This document shows, piece after piece, positions 8,460-16,971 of a stretch of DNA of 64,000 nucleotides. The stretch covers positions 141,964 to 205,963 of the forward strand of contig NZ_KB889965.1 in assembly GCF_000372865.1 (NCBI RefSeq), in the 5' to 3' direction. The translations under genes were made by a program, and so were the position numbers. Under the pieces are notes generated by a model. That model was not told the DNA's origin, made no database searches, and saw nothing but the letters and a program-made list of their open reading frames with translations. This DNA comes from Methylosarcina fibrata AML-C10. Its GTDB lineage: Bacteria > Pseudomonadota > Gammaproteobacteria > Methylococcales > Methylomonadaceae. Numbering within the stretch: position 1 is the stretch's first letter; each line of letters starts with the position of its first letter.

Positions 8460-10716
8460 AGACTGTCTTTGTGCCGGCGTCTCGCGCGTGCTGGAAGAAG
8501 ATCGACCGCGCCCCGGAGAAGCCAGAACTTTCTTCGCGGTATTCCGGGAATCGACAGACAACGGGATTTTCTGCGGTCTGGCGACCGAACGCGATATCGT
8601 TCAACATCCCGACTGGATTTTCGCAGATCTTGTCGAACATAGGGAGTCGATGTCCATTGCGCCGAGCATTGACGTGCACAATGCCTTAAAAATCATGGAT
8701 CAACTGGGGCTGGACGCCGTTCCCGTACTCGATGAGCAACACTACATCGGCGTGGTGACTCGCCAGAGCATGCTGGAAAAATTGCTGAAACGGGAACAGC
8801 TTTTATTGCAGGAAACCCGAAGGCTAAAAGATCAACTGGCCAGTGAACATGAACTGATCGTAGGCTGGGCGAAAAAACTGGAAGAATTGCATGACGCTTC
8901 ACGCAATCTGCTGAGTGTGCTGGCGCATACTTCAGTCCAGAAAGACGTGCTGCAATCCGGCATAGAAGCGCTGGCCAAGCTGCTCGAAGCGCGTTACGGC
9001 GCCATCGGCATACTCGCTGAATCGGGTCAGCTCAAGCATTTTATCCATACCGGCCTCAGTGAAAGGCAGGTGCAGGACATCGGCCGTTTTCCGGAAGGGA
9101 AAGGCTTGCTGGGCGTCGTGATACAGGACAACGTGTCCTTGAGAATCGAAAATATTTCGAAAGACCCGCGCAGCGTCGGTTTTCCTCCCAACCATCCGCC
9201 CATGAAATCATTCCTTGCGGTGCCCATTTCCCATAACGGCAAAGTGTACGGGCGCATCTATTTATGCGACAAGAAAGGAGGCGAATCCTTCAGTCACGGC
9301 GACGAAGAGCTGGCTTTAAGTTTTTCGAATTCCCTGTCGCTGGTATTGGATAATGCCCATGAAATGGCGGAAGTCAAACGGGCTAGAAAACGCCTGCATT
9401 ACATGGCTCATTTCGACTTTCTGACCGGACTTCCGAACAGAGCCTTGCTCAATGATCGAATCGAACAGGCGGTTGCTCATGCGCAACGGAGCGGAGACAT
9501 GGTCGGCATCCTGTTTATTGACATGGACAATTTCAAACTGGTCAACGACAGTATCGGCCACGCGCTCGGCGATATTCTTCTGAAAAAAGTTGCGCACCGG
9601 ATATCGCATTCGATACGCGAGGAAGATACCGTCGCTCGCCTGGGCGGTGATGAGTTTGTCGTGATGCTGCCCGCCATTTCCGAAACTCAGGACGCCGCCA
9701 AGGTGGCCAGTAAAATTCTGGAGTCGCTGAAACAGCCTTTGGAAATTCAGCAGCATCGAGTATTTGTCAGCGTCAGCATCGGAATCAGCATTTATCCCAA
9801 CACCTCCAGAAACATCGAAGCTCTGTTGGCGGATGCCGATAGCGCCATGTATCACGCCAAAAAATTGGGGAAAAGCAATTATCAATTCCACACTCAGGAC
9901 CTGACTCTGTCTGCGCAGAGTTATATAAAGCTTGAAAAACATTTGCGGCAAGCATTGGAAAAAAACGAGTTTACGCTCCACTATCAGCCCCAAATAGATA
10001 TTAAAACAGGACTGATTATCGGCGTGGAAGCGTTGCTCCGCTGGTTCAACCCCGAGTTGGGTGAAGTGTCTCCGAACGATTTTATTCCGATAGCGGAAGA
10101 AACCGGCTTTATTGTGCCGATCGGTGTCTGGGTGTTGAATACGGCTTGCGCGCAAGTGAGATACTGGCAGCAAAGCGGCTATTCGCTGCGGCTGGCGGTC
10201 AATCTGTCGAGCCGCCAGTTCTGCCAGACGCATTATCAACACTATCACCGGCCTCCGTTACTGGACGCCGTATTGAATGCTTTGGAAGAAACCGGTTTAC
10301 CGCCCGGTCTGCTTGAATTGGAGATTACGGAAGGAACGCTGATGCAGCACGTCGATACCGCTCTGGAGATTCTGAATTCCTTGAAAAGCAGAGGCGTGCG
10401 TTTGTCCCTGGATGATTTTGGCACCGGCTATTCGTCGCTCAGCTATCTTAAGCGTTTTCCTATCGATGCCCTGAAAATCGATAAATCGTTCGTTCGCGAC
10501 ATTACCGTCGACTCCAGCGATAAGGCGATTGTTTCCGCAATTACTTTAATGGCGCAGCAACTTAAACTCGAAGTGGTCGCAGAAGGCGTGGAGAGCCGGG
10601 AACAATTGGAGTTTTTACGCGAGCTGCGCTGTGACTACGTTCAAGGATATTATTTCAGCAAGCCGCTGCCGGCGGAAGAAGTTGCCGTTTTGTTGCGGAA
10701 AGGATGCGCGCCATAA
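8440..10716 (+). CDS. CBS-GAF-GGDEF-EAL cyclic-di-GMP signalling protein
   Basis: About 758 residues, placed from the GTG at 8440 (MKPLTVKDCL) because that begins the first CBS-like unit; the frame runs further up into the preceding gene. Two CBS-type repeats occupy residues about 1-115 (IFCGLATERDIV and LDAVPVLDEQHYIGVVTRQSML). A helix leads to a GAF domain (about 155-300). The GGDEF domain has an intact active motif, RLGGDEFVV, at about 400. The EAL domain has intact GVEALLRW at about 529 and LDDFGTGYSSLSYLKRFPIDALKIDKSF at about 655-682. Both diguanylate cyclase and phosphodiesterase residues look complete. CBS pairs commonly bind adenosine nucleotides and GAF binds small ligands, so the activity is probably gated by two inputs. 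It is cytosolic; no membrane helix is seen. Confidence 0.9.
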   Translation: MKPLTVKDCLCAGVSRVLEEDRPRPGEARTFFAVFRESTDNGIFCGLATERDIVQHPDWIFADLVEHRESMSIAPSIDVHNALKIMDQLGLDAVPVLDEQHYIGVVTRQSMLEKLLKREQLLLQETRRLKDQLASEHELIVGWAKKLEELHDASRNLLSVLAHTSVQKDVLQSGIEALAKLLEARYGAIGILAESGQLKHFIHTGLSERQVQDIGRFPEGKGLLGVVIQDNVSLRIENISKDPRSVGFPPNHPPMKSFLAVPISHNGKVYGRIYLCDKKGGESFSHGDEELALSFSNSLSLVLDNAHEMAEVKRARKRLHYMAHFDFLTGLPNRALLNDRIEQAVAHAQRSGDMVGILFIDMDNFKLVNDSIGHALGDILLKKVAHRISHSIREEDTVARLGGDEFVVMLPAISETQDAAKVASKILESLKQPLEIQQHRVFVSVSIGISIYPNTSRNIEALLADADSAMYHAKKLGKSNYQFHTQDLTLSAQSYIKLEKHLRQALEKNEFTLHYQPQIDIKTGLIIGVEALLRWFNPELGEVSPNDFIPIAEETGFIVPIGVWVLNTACAQVRYWQQSGYSLRLAVNLSSRQFCQTHYQHYHRPPLLDAVLNALEETGLPPGLLELEITEGTLMQHVDTALEILNSLKSRGVRLSLDDFGTGYSSLSYLKRFPIDALKIDKSFVRDITVDSSDKAIVSAITLMAQQLKLEVVAEGVESREQLEFLRELRCDYVQGYYFSKPLPAEEVAVLLRKGCAP

Positions 10717-10752
10717 TAGCCCTCGGGTTGTATATTTTTCTGCCTGTCCTAT

Positions 10753-10779
10753 CGGTTTTCGGCGACGAGAACCGCCTTT
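10753..10779 (+). terminator. Possible intrinsic terminator after the GGDEF-EAL gene
   Basis: CGGTTTTC and GAGAACCG form an 8-base stem with one G-U pair around a six-base loop, followed by CCTTTT. It lies 36 bases after the stop codon. The T-run is short, so this is only a weak call. Confidence 0.35.
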
Positions 10780-10947
10780 TGCATTAACCGATCCGTAAAA
10801 ATAAGCCGGCCGGCCAAACCTTGCCAGACGGACGGCGGTGTTTGGAAATTCCCGATGAAAGCCGTTCAAGAGGACTGAACTAAAAAAAACAAGGCTTATC
10901 TATCAAATAATAGTCCGTCAAATATCTGACCGATAGGAGGCAAGGCA

Positions 10948-12333
10948 ATGAAAGAGCCTTTACTTGGTATGTTGATGGCAGGGATGGCATTTTTCGGTTT
11001 GAGCGCAACGGCCGCGGCGAAAGAGCTTCCTTCCAGTTACCTCCCGGTGGTGATTAAGGAAGAATTCGGCACGACCCTCGACCGCATGAAGGCAAAGAAG
11101 CCCGAATTGATGCAGAAGCAGAAGGCATTGCTCGAAGAACGCTACGATATGAGCAATCGGGCGGCGCAGGACGTTGCCATGGCACGGGGAAAACCGATCC
11201 AGCAAGGCGTTCGGGTCAAGCTGCCGGACGGAATGACCTGGGAAAAACTTTCCGGGATGACGGACGAAGAGATCAAGACTCAGGATCTCTGGCCCAAAGG
11301 TTTTTTCCCTTTGCCGCATCCGAAGCACTTCGAAGGCGGCATGATCTTTCCGGAATTTCACATCAAGGAAATCAAGAAACAGGAAGGCCGCGACCTGACG
11401 CGTTTCGACATTGACTTCGACCTTCCCGATCACTTGCTGCCGGAGTTTCCGCCGCCCATTTTTCTGACGACCCGTCCGGATCTCGGCGACGTTTCGCAGG
11501 GAAAGCTCGTGACCATCATGAATTATTACGAGCTGTTCAACGGCATTTTGAATCCCAAGCAACTGGAAGGGCTTCGGCTCCTGCTGACGGCATTTCCACA
11601 GCAGCAGTTCAATCTGACCGAAGACCGGCGCAGCGAGGCACCGAGCCGGGGCGTGTCGTGCTTCGATTGCCACGTCAACGGCCACACCAACGCCGCCACC
11701 CATCTGGTCGGCGACATCCGGCCGCAGGAGTTCCGGCATCGCCTCGATACGCCGAGCCTTCGGGGCGTACATATCCAGCGCTTGTTCGGCTCGCAGCGCG
11801 CCCTCAGAAGCATCGAGGATTTCACCGAATTCGAACAGCGCGCGGCCTATTTCGACGGCGATCCGGTGATTGCGACGAAAAAAGGCGTCAACGTTCTGGA
11901 GCGGGGCAGCCAGGTGCATTTCATGGCCGAGTTCCAGGAACTGATGGACTTTCCGCCGGCTCCCAAGCTCAACGTTCTGGGCAGGCTCGATCCCGCCAAA
12001 GCCACCGAGGCCGAGTTGCGCGGACAGGACGTCTTCTTCGGCAAGGGCCAGTGTTCGGTCTGTCACGCTCCGCCGTACTATACCGATAATCTGATGCACA
12101 ATCTGCGCACCGAGCGCTTCTATAAGCCGCGCCTGATCAACGGCCGGTTTGCCGCCGCCGACGGCCCGATCAAAACCTTTCCGTTGCGCGGGATTAAAGA
12201 TTCACCGCCCTATCTGCACGACGGGCGTCTCCTGACGCTGGAAGACACGGTCGAATTTTTCAATCTGGTCCTGGGCACCCGTCTCAGCAAGCAAGAGAAA
12301 GAAGATCTGGTGGCCTTCATGTACCGGCTTTGA
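10948..12333 (+). CDS. Exported di-heme c-type cytochrome, bacterial cytochrome c peroxidase-like
   Basis: The 461-residue product starts with a signal peptide (LGMLMAGMAFFGLSATAAA) and carries two CxxCH haem-binding motifs: CFDCH at residue about 237 and CSVCH at about 368. The C-terminal half follows the CcpA/MauG-type layout: TPSLRGVHIQ, GQDVFFGKGQCSVCH, then FPLRGIKDSPPYLHDGRLLTLEDTVEFFN. It is therefore a periplasmic or surface di-heme peroxidase-like protein. Similar proteins are known at the surface of methanotrophs, which guides my view of the organism. The long N-terminal region (residues 30-230) is not typical of classic CcpA, so the exact reaction is uncertain. The ATG at 10948 follows a good GGAGGCAAGGCA site. 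Confidence 0.85.
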   Translation: MKEPLLGMLMAGMAFFGLSATAAAKELPSSYLPVVIKEEFGTTLDRMKAKKPELMQKQKALLEERYDMSNRAAQDVAMARGKPIQQGVRVKLPDGMTWEKLSGMTDEEIKTQDLWPKGFFPLPHPKHFEGGMIFPEFHIKEIKKQEGRDLTRFDIDFDLPDHLLPEFPPPIFLTTRPDLGDVSQGKLVTIMNYYELFNGILNPKQLEGLRLLLTAFPQQQFNLTEDRRSEAPSRGVSCFDCHVNGHTNAATHLVGDIRPQEFRHRLDTPSLRGVHIQRLFGSQRALRSIEDFTEFEQRAAYFDGDPVIATKKGVNVLERGSQVHFMAEFQELMDFPPAPKLNVLGRLDPAKATEAELRGQDVFFGKGQCSVCHAPPYYTDNLMHNLRTERFYKPRLINGRFAAADGPIKTFPLRGIKDSPPYLHDGRLLTLEDTVEFFNLVLGTRLSKQEKEDLVAFMYRL

Positions 12334-12395
12334 TTCGGGATCGTCCTTGTTTCGGCTTATATTCAGATCATCATAGAATTTTCCGGAGGTGAATA

Positions 12396-12836
12396 ATGGA
12401 AACAGCAGACAGAGTCCGTGCGAATACTCAGGAAAGAATTAACCGCCGAATTGACCGCGAAATAGAGGAATGCGTGCGGGAATACGCTCAAAAAAGTCCC
12501 GAGGAGATTGCCCTTCGCATCGGTGAACTCGACCGTGAATGGGACATAGAACGCGTACTCGAAACCAACGCTTCGGCGCTTGCGTTTACCGGCCTTGTGC
12601 TGGGCGTGACTCGGAACAAGCGATGGCTGTGGCTGCCGAGCATCGTTTTGCCGTTTCTATTTCAACACGCGGTTCAGGGTTGGTGTCCTCCGGTTCCGCT
12701 GCTGCGCCGGCTGGGCGTGCGCACCCGCCAGGAGATCGACCGGGAGAAATACGCTCTGAAAGTCTTGCGCGGCGATTTCAGCCAGCCCGAATCGTTGCCG
12801 CGTCCGGAGGCGGCGTTACAGTCGGTCAGGGCTTGA
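12396..12836 (+). CDS. Small membrane protein with DUF2892-like core
   Basis: The 146-residue product has a charged N-terminal helix (residues 1-55) and then one or two hydrophobic segments (ALAFTGLVLGV and LWLPSIVLPFLFQHAV). The following block QGWCPPVPLLRRLGVRTRQEIDREKYALK resembles the GWCP...LG..T ending of the DUF2892 membrane family, whose function is unknown. A good ribosome site (CCGGAGGTGAATA) precedes the ATG. It lies 62 bases after the di-heme cytochrome on the same strand and may share its transcript. The family call is tentative. Confidence 0.6.
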   Translation: METADRVRANTQERINRRIDREIEECVREYAQKSPEEIALRIGELDREWDIERVLETNASALAFTGLVLGVTRNKRWLWLPSIVLPFLFQHAVQGWCPPVPLLRRLGVRTRQEIDREKYALKVLRGDFSQPESLPRPEAALQSVRA

Positions 12837-12869
12837 AAGCCGGTGTAGCGAAGAGCCTGGGGTCCGGCC

Positions 12870-14216
12870 TTACCGCCTTTTCCGGCGGCGCCAGATGAAA
12901 AATCCGGTAAAAGCCAGCGATAAAGGCAAAACGATCAAAAAACCGAAACCGATCACGGCCACCGAAGTTTGAGTCAGGTACAGGGTTTTATCGGAAGCGA
13001 CTTTGGCCGGAATGTCGATGAAGCGGTCGTCATGAACCAGCCAGTTGATCATTCTAAGGCCCAGATCCAGATTGCCGACGTTGCCGAGATAGGCATTGGC
13101 CAGAAAGTCGCCGTCGCCGACGACTACGACGCGCTGCTCCGTTTCGGCATGCAACTGACGGGTCAGGGCGAAAGCGAAGGGAATGGGCCCCGGCTTTTCC
13201 TGGCGATCGGGTTCGAAACTGATTTTTCCGGTCAAAGGCCCTGTTTCGGTCCATGACTTCGGGCCGGTGCCGAGCAAGGGCACCGCGAGGAATTCGGTTT
13301 CTTCCCCGCTCTCGAAACCGGCCGCGGCCGGAAACAGACTGAGCAGTTGCAGGCCGCGGGTCAGCGGATGCTCCGCGTATTCCGAGGCGACGAGGAAGGC
13401 CGGATCGTTGATTTTATACAGATTGGCGGCCGCATCGACCAGGGTTCCCGGAAGCTGCTTCAGCCCCAGATCGTGCAGCAGGAATTCCAGCCGGAAATTG
13501 TCCGGATCGGACAATATCAGCAGGTTGCCACCGCGCTGCAGATAATGTTTGACGATATCCATTTCGCCGGGCAGGAACGGTATGGACGGCGCGGACAGAA
13601 CCAGCAGCGACGAGTTGTCGGGAATGGCCGGAATCGCCGCCAGATTGAGCGTTTGCGCGCTGATTTTACGCCGGCTCAACCCTTTGCCGAACTGGCCGTA
13701 ATCGAAGTTGGCCTGACCGTCGGGAGATCGTTCGCCGTGACCGCTCAGAAAAGTAACCCACCGGTCTTCGGCCTTGGCCAGTTGCAACAACGCGTTGGTC
13801 AGTGAAGACTCGTCGATGAAGCTCAATTTTTCCGTGCGTCCCTGATATTCGACCAGCACAAGGCCTTCCTTGCCGATGTTCAATTCGCGGGTTTGCTCGG
13901 GCTGGGTGTCGGGATCGATGAAACTCAGAGTGACGTCCTTTTTGTGCCGGCTGTAGCGTCCTACCAACTGGGCCATTTGCAGACGAAGGGGCAGTCCTTT
14001 CTGAAGATAGGCCGTGACATGGACCGAACCGGGCAGGGCGGCCAGCAGTTTTTGCGAAGCGGGCGACAGCGTATTGCTTGCGTTTCGGGTCACGTCGGTC
14101 TGCCAGGGATAAAGGGTGCTTAACCAGGCGGTTCCGCCCAAAAGGCACAGTATCGCCAGCGTGACGAGATAATTCTTTAAGCGAAGCCGTTGATGCAGAT
14201 GCCGGGTGATTCTCAT
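12870..14216 (-). CDS. GldG-type auxiliary component of an ABC transporter
   Basis: The 448-residue protein has an N-terminal membrane helix (YLVTLAILCLLGGTAWLSTLY), a long extracytoplasmic domain with the GldG/ABC_transp_aux pattern (VHVTAYLQKGLPLRLQMAQLVGRY, FLSGHGERSP, LLVLSAPSIPFLPGEMDIVKHYLQRGGNLLILSDPD), and a C-terminal membrane helix followed by a basic tail (FFIWRRRKRR). These proteins work with an ATPase and a permease in a GldAFG-like exporter. Outside gliding bacteria the cargo is unknown. Its start overlaps the permease stop by four bases, so it is the last gene of the hflD-ATPase-permease-GldG operon. Confidence 0.85.
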   Translation of the reverse strand: MRITRHLHQRLRLKNYLVTLAILCLLGGTAWLSTLYPWQTDVTRNASNTLSPASQKLLAALPGSVHVTAYLQKGLPLRLQMAQLVGRYSRHKKDVTLSFIDPDTQPEQTRELNIGKEGLVLVEYQGRTEKLSFIDESSLTNALLQLAKAEDRWVTFLSGHGERSPDGQANFDYGQFGKGLSRRKISAQTLNLAAIPAIPDNSSLLVLSAPSIPFLPGEMDIVKHYLQRGGNLLILSDPDNFRLEFLLHDLGLKQLPGTLVDAAANLYKINDPAFLVASEYAEHPLTRGLQLLSLFPAAAGFESGEETEFLAVPLLGTGPKSWTETGPLTGKISFEPDRQEKPGPIPFAFALTRQLHAETEQRVVVVGDGDFLANAYLGNVGNLDLGLRMINWLVHDDRFIDIPAKVASDKTLYLTQTSVAVIGFGFLIVLPLSLAFTGFFIWRRRKRR

Positions 14217-14971
14217 TTTTGCAATCGGTCGTTGTCGAGCCGGCGGATGCTCAGGACGAGAAAGGCCAGAATGAACAGCAGGAAATAACCGATATCGACC
14301 GAACTGATCAGACCGCTTTGAATGTTCTGGAAATGCCTGAGAATCGACAAGTATTCGAACAGACCTCCGGTTTGATCCTTCATGCCCGCCGACCAGTCCA
14401 GGATCCAGAGCATCAGGAGGAGGCCGAATCCGGCCAGGGCAGCCACCGTCGGATGGCTGGCGATGCCGGACATGAACAGGCCGGCCGCGGTGAAGGCAAG
14501 GACCAGCAGCGACAAGGCGAGTACATTGGCGAAAAACTTGCCGAAATCGAGTTCCCCCCCGATCAGCAGCGACAACGGCATCGCCGCGGTCAGGGCGACG
14601 AGGATGAGCTGCAGACCGAGGCAGCCGAGATACTTGCCGAGTACGATGTCGGCATTGTCGACCGGAGCGCTCAAGAGCAACGTCAGCGTTTTGTTGCGCC
14701 GTTCTTCACAAATCAGGCGCATCGTCAGCAAAGGCGTCGTCAGCAGCAAGACGATGCCGGCATTGCCGAACAGCGGAGTCACGATGACGTCGGTCAGGCC
14801 CGGCGCATTCTCCAGGTCGGCCAGTTGCGGCTGAAGCCGGTTGAAAGTTTCGACCTGAGTTAAAAACAAATAGGCCAGCACGGCCTGCAAAATGGCCAGC
14901 ACCGACCAGGCGAAAGGAGACAGGAACTGCGTTTTAAACTCTCGGGCGGCGATGGCCAGGATCATTTTCAT
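14213..14971 (-). CDS. ABC transporter permease, ABC-2/GldF type
   Basis: The 252-residue membrane protein has about six helices, for example FAWSVLAILQAVLAYLFLTQV near the N-terminus and IGYFLLFILAFLVLSIRRL at the end. The block RLICEERRNKTLTLLLSAPV is the signature of ABC-2/GldF permeases. It overlaps the ATPase stop and the GldG start by four bases each (ATGA overlaps), so the three proteins are made together. It forms the membrane channel of the transporter. Confidence 0.88.
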   Translation of the reverse strand: MKMILAIAAREFKTQFLSPFAWSVLAILQAVLAYLFLTQVETFNRLQPQLADLENAPGLTDVIVTPLFGNAGIVLLLTTPLLTMRLICEERRNKTLTLLLSAPVDNADIVLGKYLGCLGLQLILVALTAAMPLSLLIGGELDFGKFFANVLALSLLVLAFTAAGLFMSGIASHPTVAALAGFGLLLMLWILDWSAGMKDQTGGLFEYLSILRHFQNIQSGLISSVDIGYFLLFILAFLVLSIRRLDNDRLQK

Positions 14972-15903
14972 GAGGCGTGTTCAGGCGGTTCTTGAGTCAG
15001 GGCGATAAAAACGTCTTCCATCGATTTTTTTACCGGCTTGAGTTCTTCCAGCCCGAAGCCGCCGGTGACGAGGTATTCGGCGATCTCTTTGGCCGGATCG
15101 GTCTTCGCGCCGTGATGGACTCTGATCGTATGGCCGTCGAGCCGCTCGATCGAGAGCACGCCCGGAATCTTCAGCAGAGCGTCGTGATCGGGCGGCGTAC
15201 GGGTGGCGATTTCGAGGCTGGCCGTGCCCATGTGGCGATTGAGTTCGCCGATGGTTTCGTGCAGAATCAGGCGCCCCTGATGAATGATCTGCACGTGCGT
15301 GCACGATTCCTGCACTTCCGTGAGAATGTGGGTCGATAGGATGATGCCGCGTTCCTGTCCCAATTCCCGAATCAGGGCGCGAATTTCCCGGATCTGCAGG
15401 GGATCGAGGCCGACCGTCGGCTCGTCCAGCACGATGAGCTCGGGATTGTGCACAATGGCCTGGGCGATGCCCACCCTTTGCTGGTAGCCTTTCGACAATT
15501 GGCCGATCAGGCGGCGCGAAACCTCGGTCAGGCCGCAGCGCTCCTGCGTTTCGGCCAGGCGTTGCCGAATCCGGTTGTTGGCCACGCCGTGGAGTTCGGC
15601 GCAATAGCCCAGGAACTCCTGCACGGTCAGGTCCTTATACAGCGGTGGCGTGTCGGGCATATAGCCCAGGCTTCGTTTGGCGAGCCTGGGCTGGTCCAGA
15701 AGATCGATCCCGCTGATCCGGATCAATCCCGAACTGGGAGCAAGATTTCCGCACAGCATCTGCATCGTGGTGGTCTTGCCGGCGCCGTTGGGCCCGAGAA
15801 AGCCGAGCACTTCGCCTTTGTTCAGCGTGAAATTGACGTCGTTGACGGCGCAGTGGCCGTCGTAATAGCGGTAAAGATGTTCGGCTTCGATTAAAGGCGT
15901 CAT
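14968..15903 (-). CDS. ABC transporter ATP-binding protein, GldA/CcmA type
   Basis: I place the start at the ATG at 15903 (MTPLIEAEHLYRYYDG), giving 311 residues, because it overlaps the hflD stop as ATGA and the further upstream frame is antisense to hflD. The nucleotide-binding domain is complete: Walker A GPNGAGKTTTMQ at residues about 37-48, Q-loop region GYMPDTPPLY, ABC signature LSKGYQQRVGIAQA, Walker B ELIVLDEPTVGLDP, and the switch His in ILSTHILTEVQ. The C-terminal extension after residue 220 is usual in this subfamily. It powers export by the permease and GldG-type partner downstream. Confidence 0.92.
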   Translation of the reverse strand: MTPLIEAEHLYRYYDGHCAVNDVNFTLNKGEVLGFLGPNGAGKTTTMQMLCGNLAPSSGLIRISGIDLLDQPRLAKRSLGYMPDTPPLYKDLTVQEFLGYCAELHGVANNRIRQRLAETQERCGLTEVSRRLIGQLSKGYQQRVGIAQAIVHNPELIVLDEPTVGLDPLQIREIRALIRELGQERGIILSTHILTEVQESCTHVQIIHQGRLILHETIGELNRHMGTASLEIATRTPPDHDALLKIPGVLSIERLDGHTIRVHHGAKTDPAKEIAEYLVTGGFGLEELKPVKKSMEDVFIALTQEPPEHAS

Positions 15904-16535
15904 GGCGATGGCTCGACCCGTGCCAGCAGGCTTTTTAATTCGTTCTGGATCTTTTTGCGGTAGAACAGAAATTTCCAGCGGGAGCCGCCGCATTGTCTCC
16001 ACAGGATCACCGAGCGGATGCCGGCCAGCAGAATGGAGCGGATTTTATTGACCACGTCGGGCCGGGTCAAATAGTGCTGCTCGCCGTTCACCATGATCCT
16101 GGGCTGCAGGGTGCTGATGGTGCTGTGGTAGGTATCGGCCAGACTGGCCAGGACGTTTTCGTGCATCGGCCCGAAATGTTCACTTTGCGCCTGGGCTTTG
16201 ACGACCCCGGTCCGGATCGTTTTCAGCAGATCCTGGCGTTTTGCAAGCTGTTGCTCCAGGTAAACCAGAGTCGCGGAATAACGCGCCTGCTCCGGGTTGG
16301 CGATTTTGTATCCGGTCATCTGCCGATTGAGCTGCTCCAGCCCCAGCCGGACTCCCGCGAGTCCGCCGTATACGTCGGTAACGCTGTCGGAATCTATTTT
16401 CAAAATACTGGCAATGCTGGCTTCCATCGCGTCCGTATCGGCCTTGCCGGTCGTTGCCAGTTGCTGGACCAGTGCGGCCGCCTGCGCGATTCCCGCCAGC
16501 GCGATAGTTTGGTTGGTAATGGTGTTGAGCTGCAT
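15900..16535 (-). CDS. hflD: HflD lysogenization-regulator homologue
   Basis: With the ATG at 16535 (MQLNTITNQTIALAGIAQAAALV) the product is 211 residues, the normal HflD length; the upstream in-frame residues look non-coding. It carries the conserved helical pattern of the family, including ILKIDSDSVTDVYGGLAGVRLGLEQL and RYSATLVYLEQQLAKR. HflD is a membrane-peripheral protein found in Gammaproteobacteria, usually next to mnmA. In E. coli it was reported to bind phage lambda CII. Here it is instead the first gene before a Gld-type ABC transporter and overlaps it by four bases. The partner mnmA is not in the window. Confidence 0.9.
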   Translation of the reverse strand: MQLNTITNQTIALAGIAQAAALVQQLATTGKADTDAMEASIASILKIDSDSVTDVYGGLAGVRLGLEQLNRQMTGYKIANPEQARYSATLVYLEQQLAKRQDLLKTIRTGVVKAQAQSEHFGPMHENVLASLADTYHSTISTLQPRIMVNGEQHYLTRPDVVNKIRSILLAGIRSVILWRQCGGSRWKFLFYRKKIQNELKSLLARVEPSP

Positions 16536-16729
16536 AACCTCGAAGGCTGAATGTCGATGACTTGTCGGATTGTCTGAATTACGTACGAAGCGGGTAATCC
16601 CTTGATCCGGGTACTGACATGATCGGAAAGGAAAGGGAGCTTTATTCTTATCCGCCAATTTATAACATGATTCTCGCCGGTCAGTCGAGTATGATATAAG
16701 GAGTTATTGCAAAACGTATTAAGGAGGAC

Positions 16730-16942
16730 ATGATGACTGAATCTGTAGAATTGACGGTGACCGGAATGAAATGCGGCGGCTGCGAAACCAACGTCAAAGC
16801 AAAACTGAATTCGATCGACGGCGTATTGTCGGTGGAGGCGTCCAGCAAAGAAAAGAAAGTCAGCGTCGAATTCGAAGAGAGCAAAACCGATCTTGAGGCC
16901 ATCAAGACCGCGATCGCCGAGGCCGGCTTTACCGTCGAATAA
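16730..16942 (+). CDS. copZ: Copper chaperone-like heavy-metal-associated domain protein
   Basis: A 70-residue stand-alone HMA domain. The metal-binding motif is MKCGGC at residues about 13-18 (MxCxxC), in the usual beta-alpha-beta fold ending [10 protein letters not shown]. It carries Cu(I) in the cytosol and hands it to a CopA-type pump. A strong AAGGAGG lies just before the start codons at 16730 and 16733. It is 29 bases upstream of copA and clearly in one operon with it. A TATGAT at 16690-16695 could be the -10 box. No clear CueR-type operator was seen by eye. Confidence 0.9.
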   Translation: MMTESVELTVTGMKCGGCETNVKAKLNSIDGVLSVEASSKEKKVSVEFEESKTDLEAIKTAIAEAGFTVE

Positions 16943-16971
16943 AGTGTCGTCATTCGGATGCAGGAGATGCC

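Noticed and set aside
9316..10248. A 310-residue minus-strand frame
   Set aside because: Antisense to the GGDEF-EAL gene, with no recognisable sequence.
10960..12099. A 379-residue minus-strand frame
   Set aside because: Antisense to the di-heme cytochrome gene, with no recognisable sequence.
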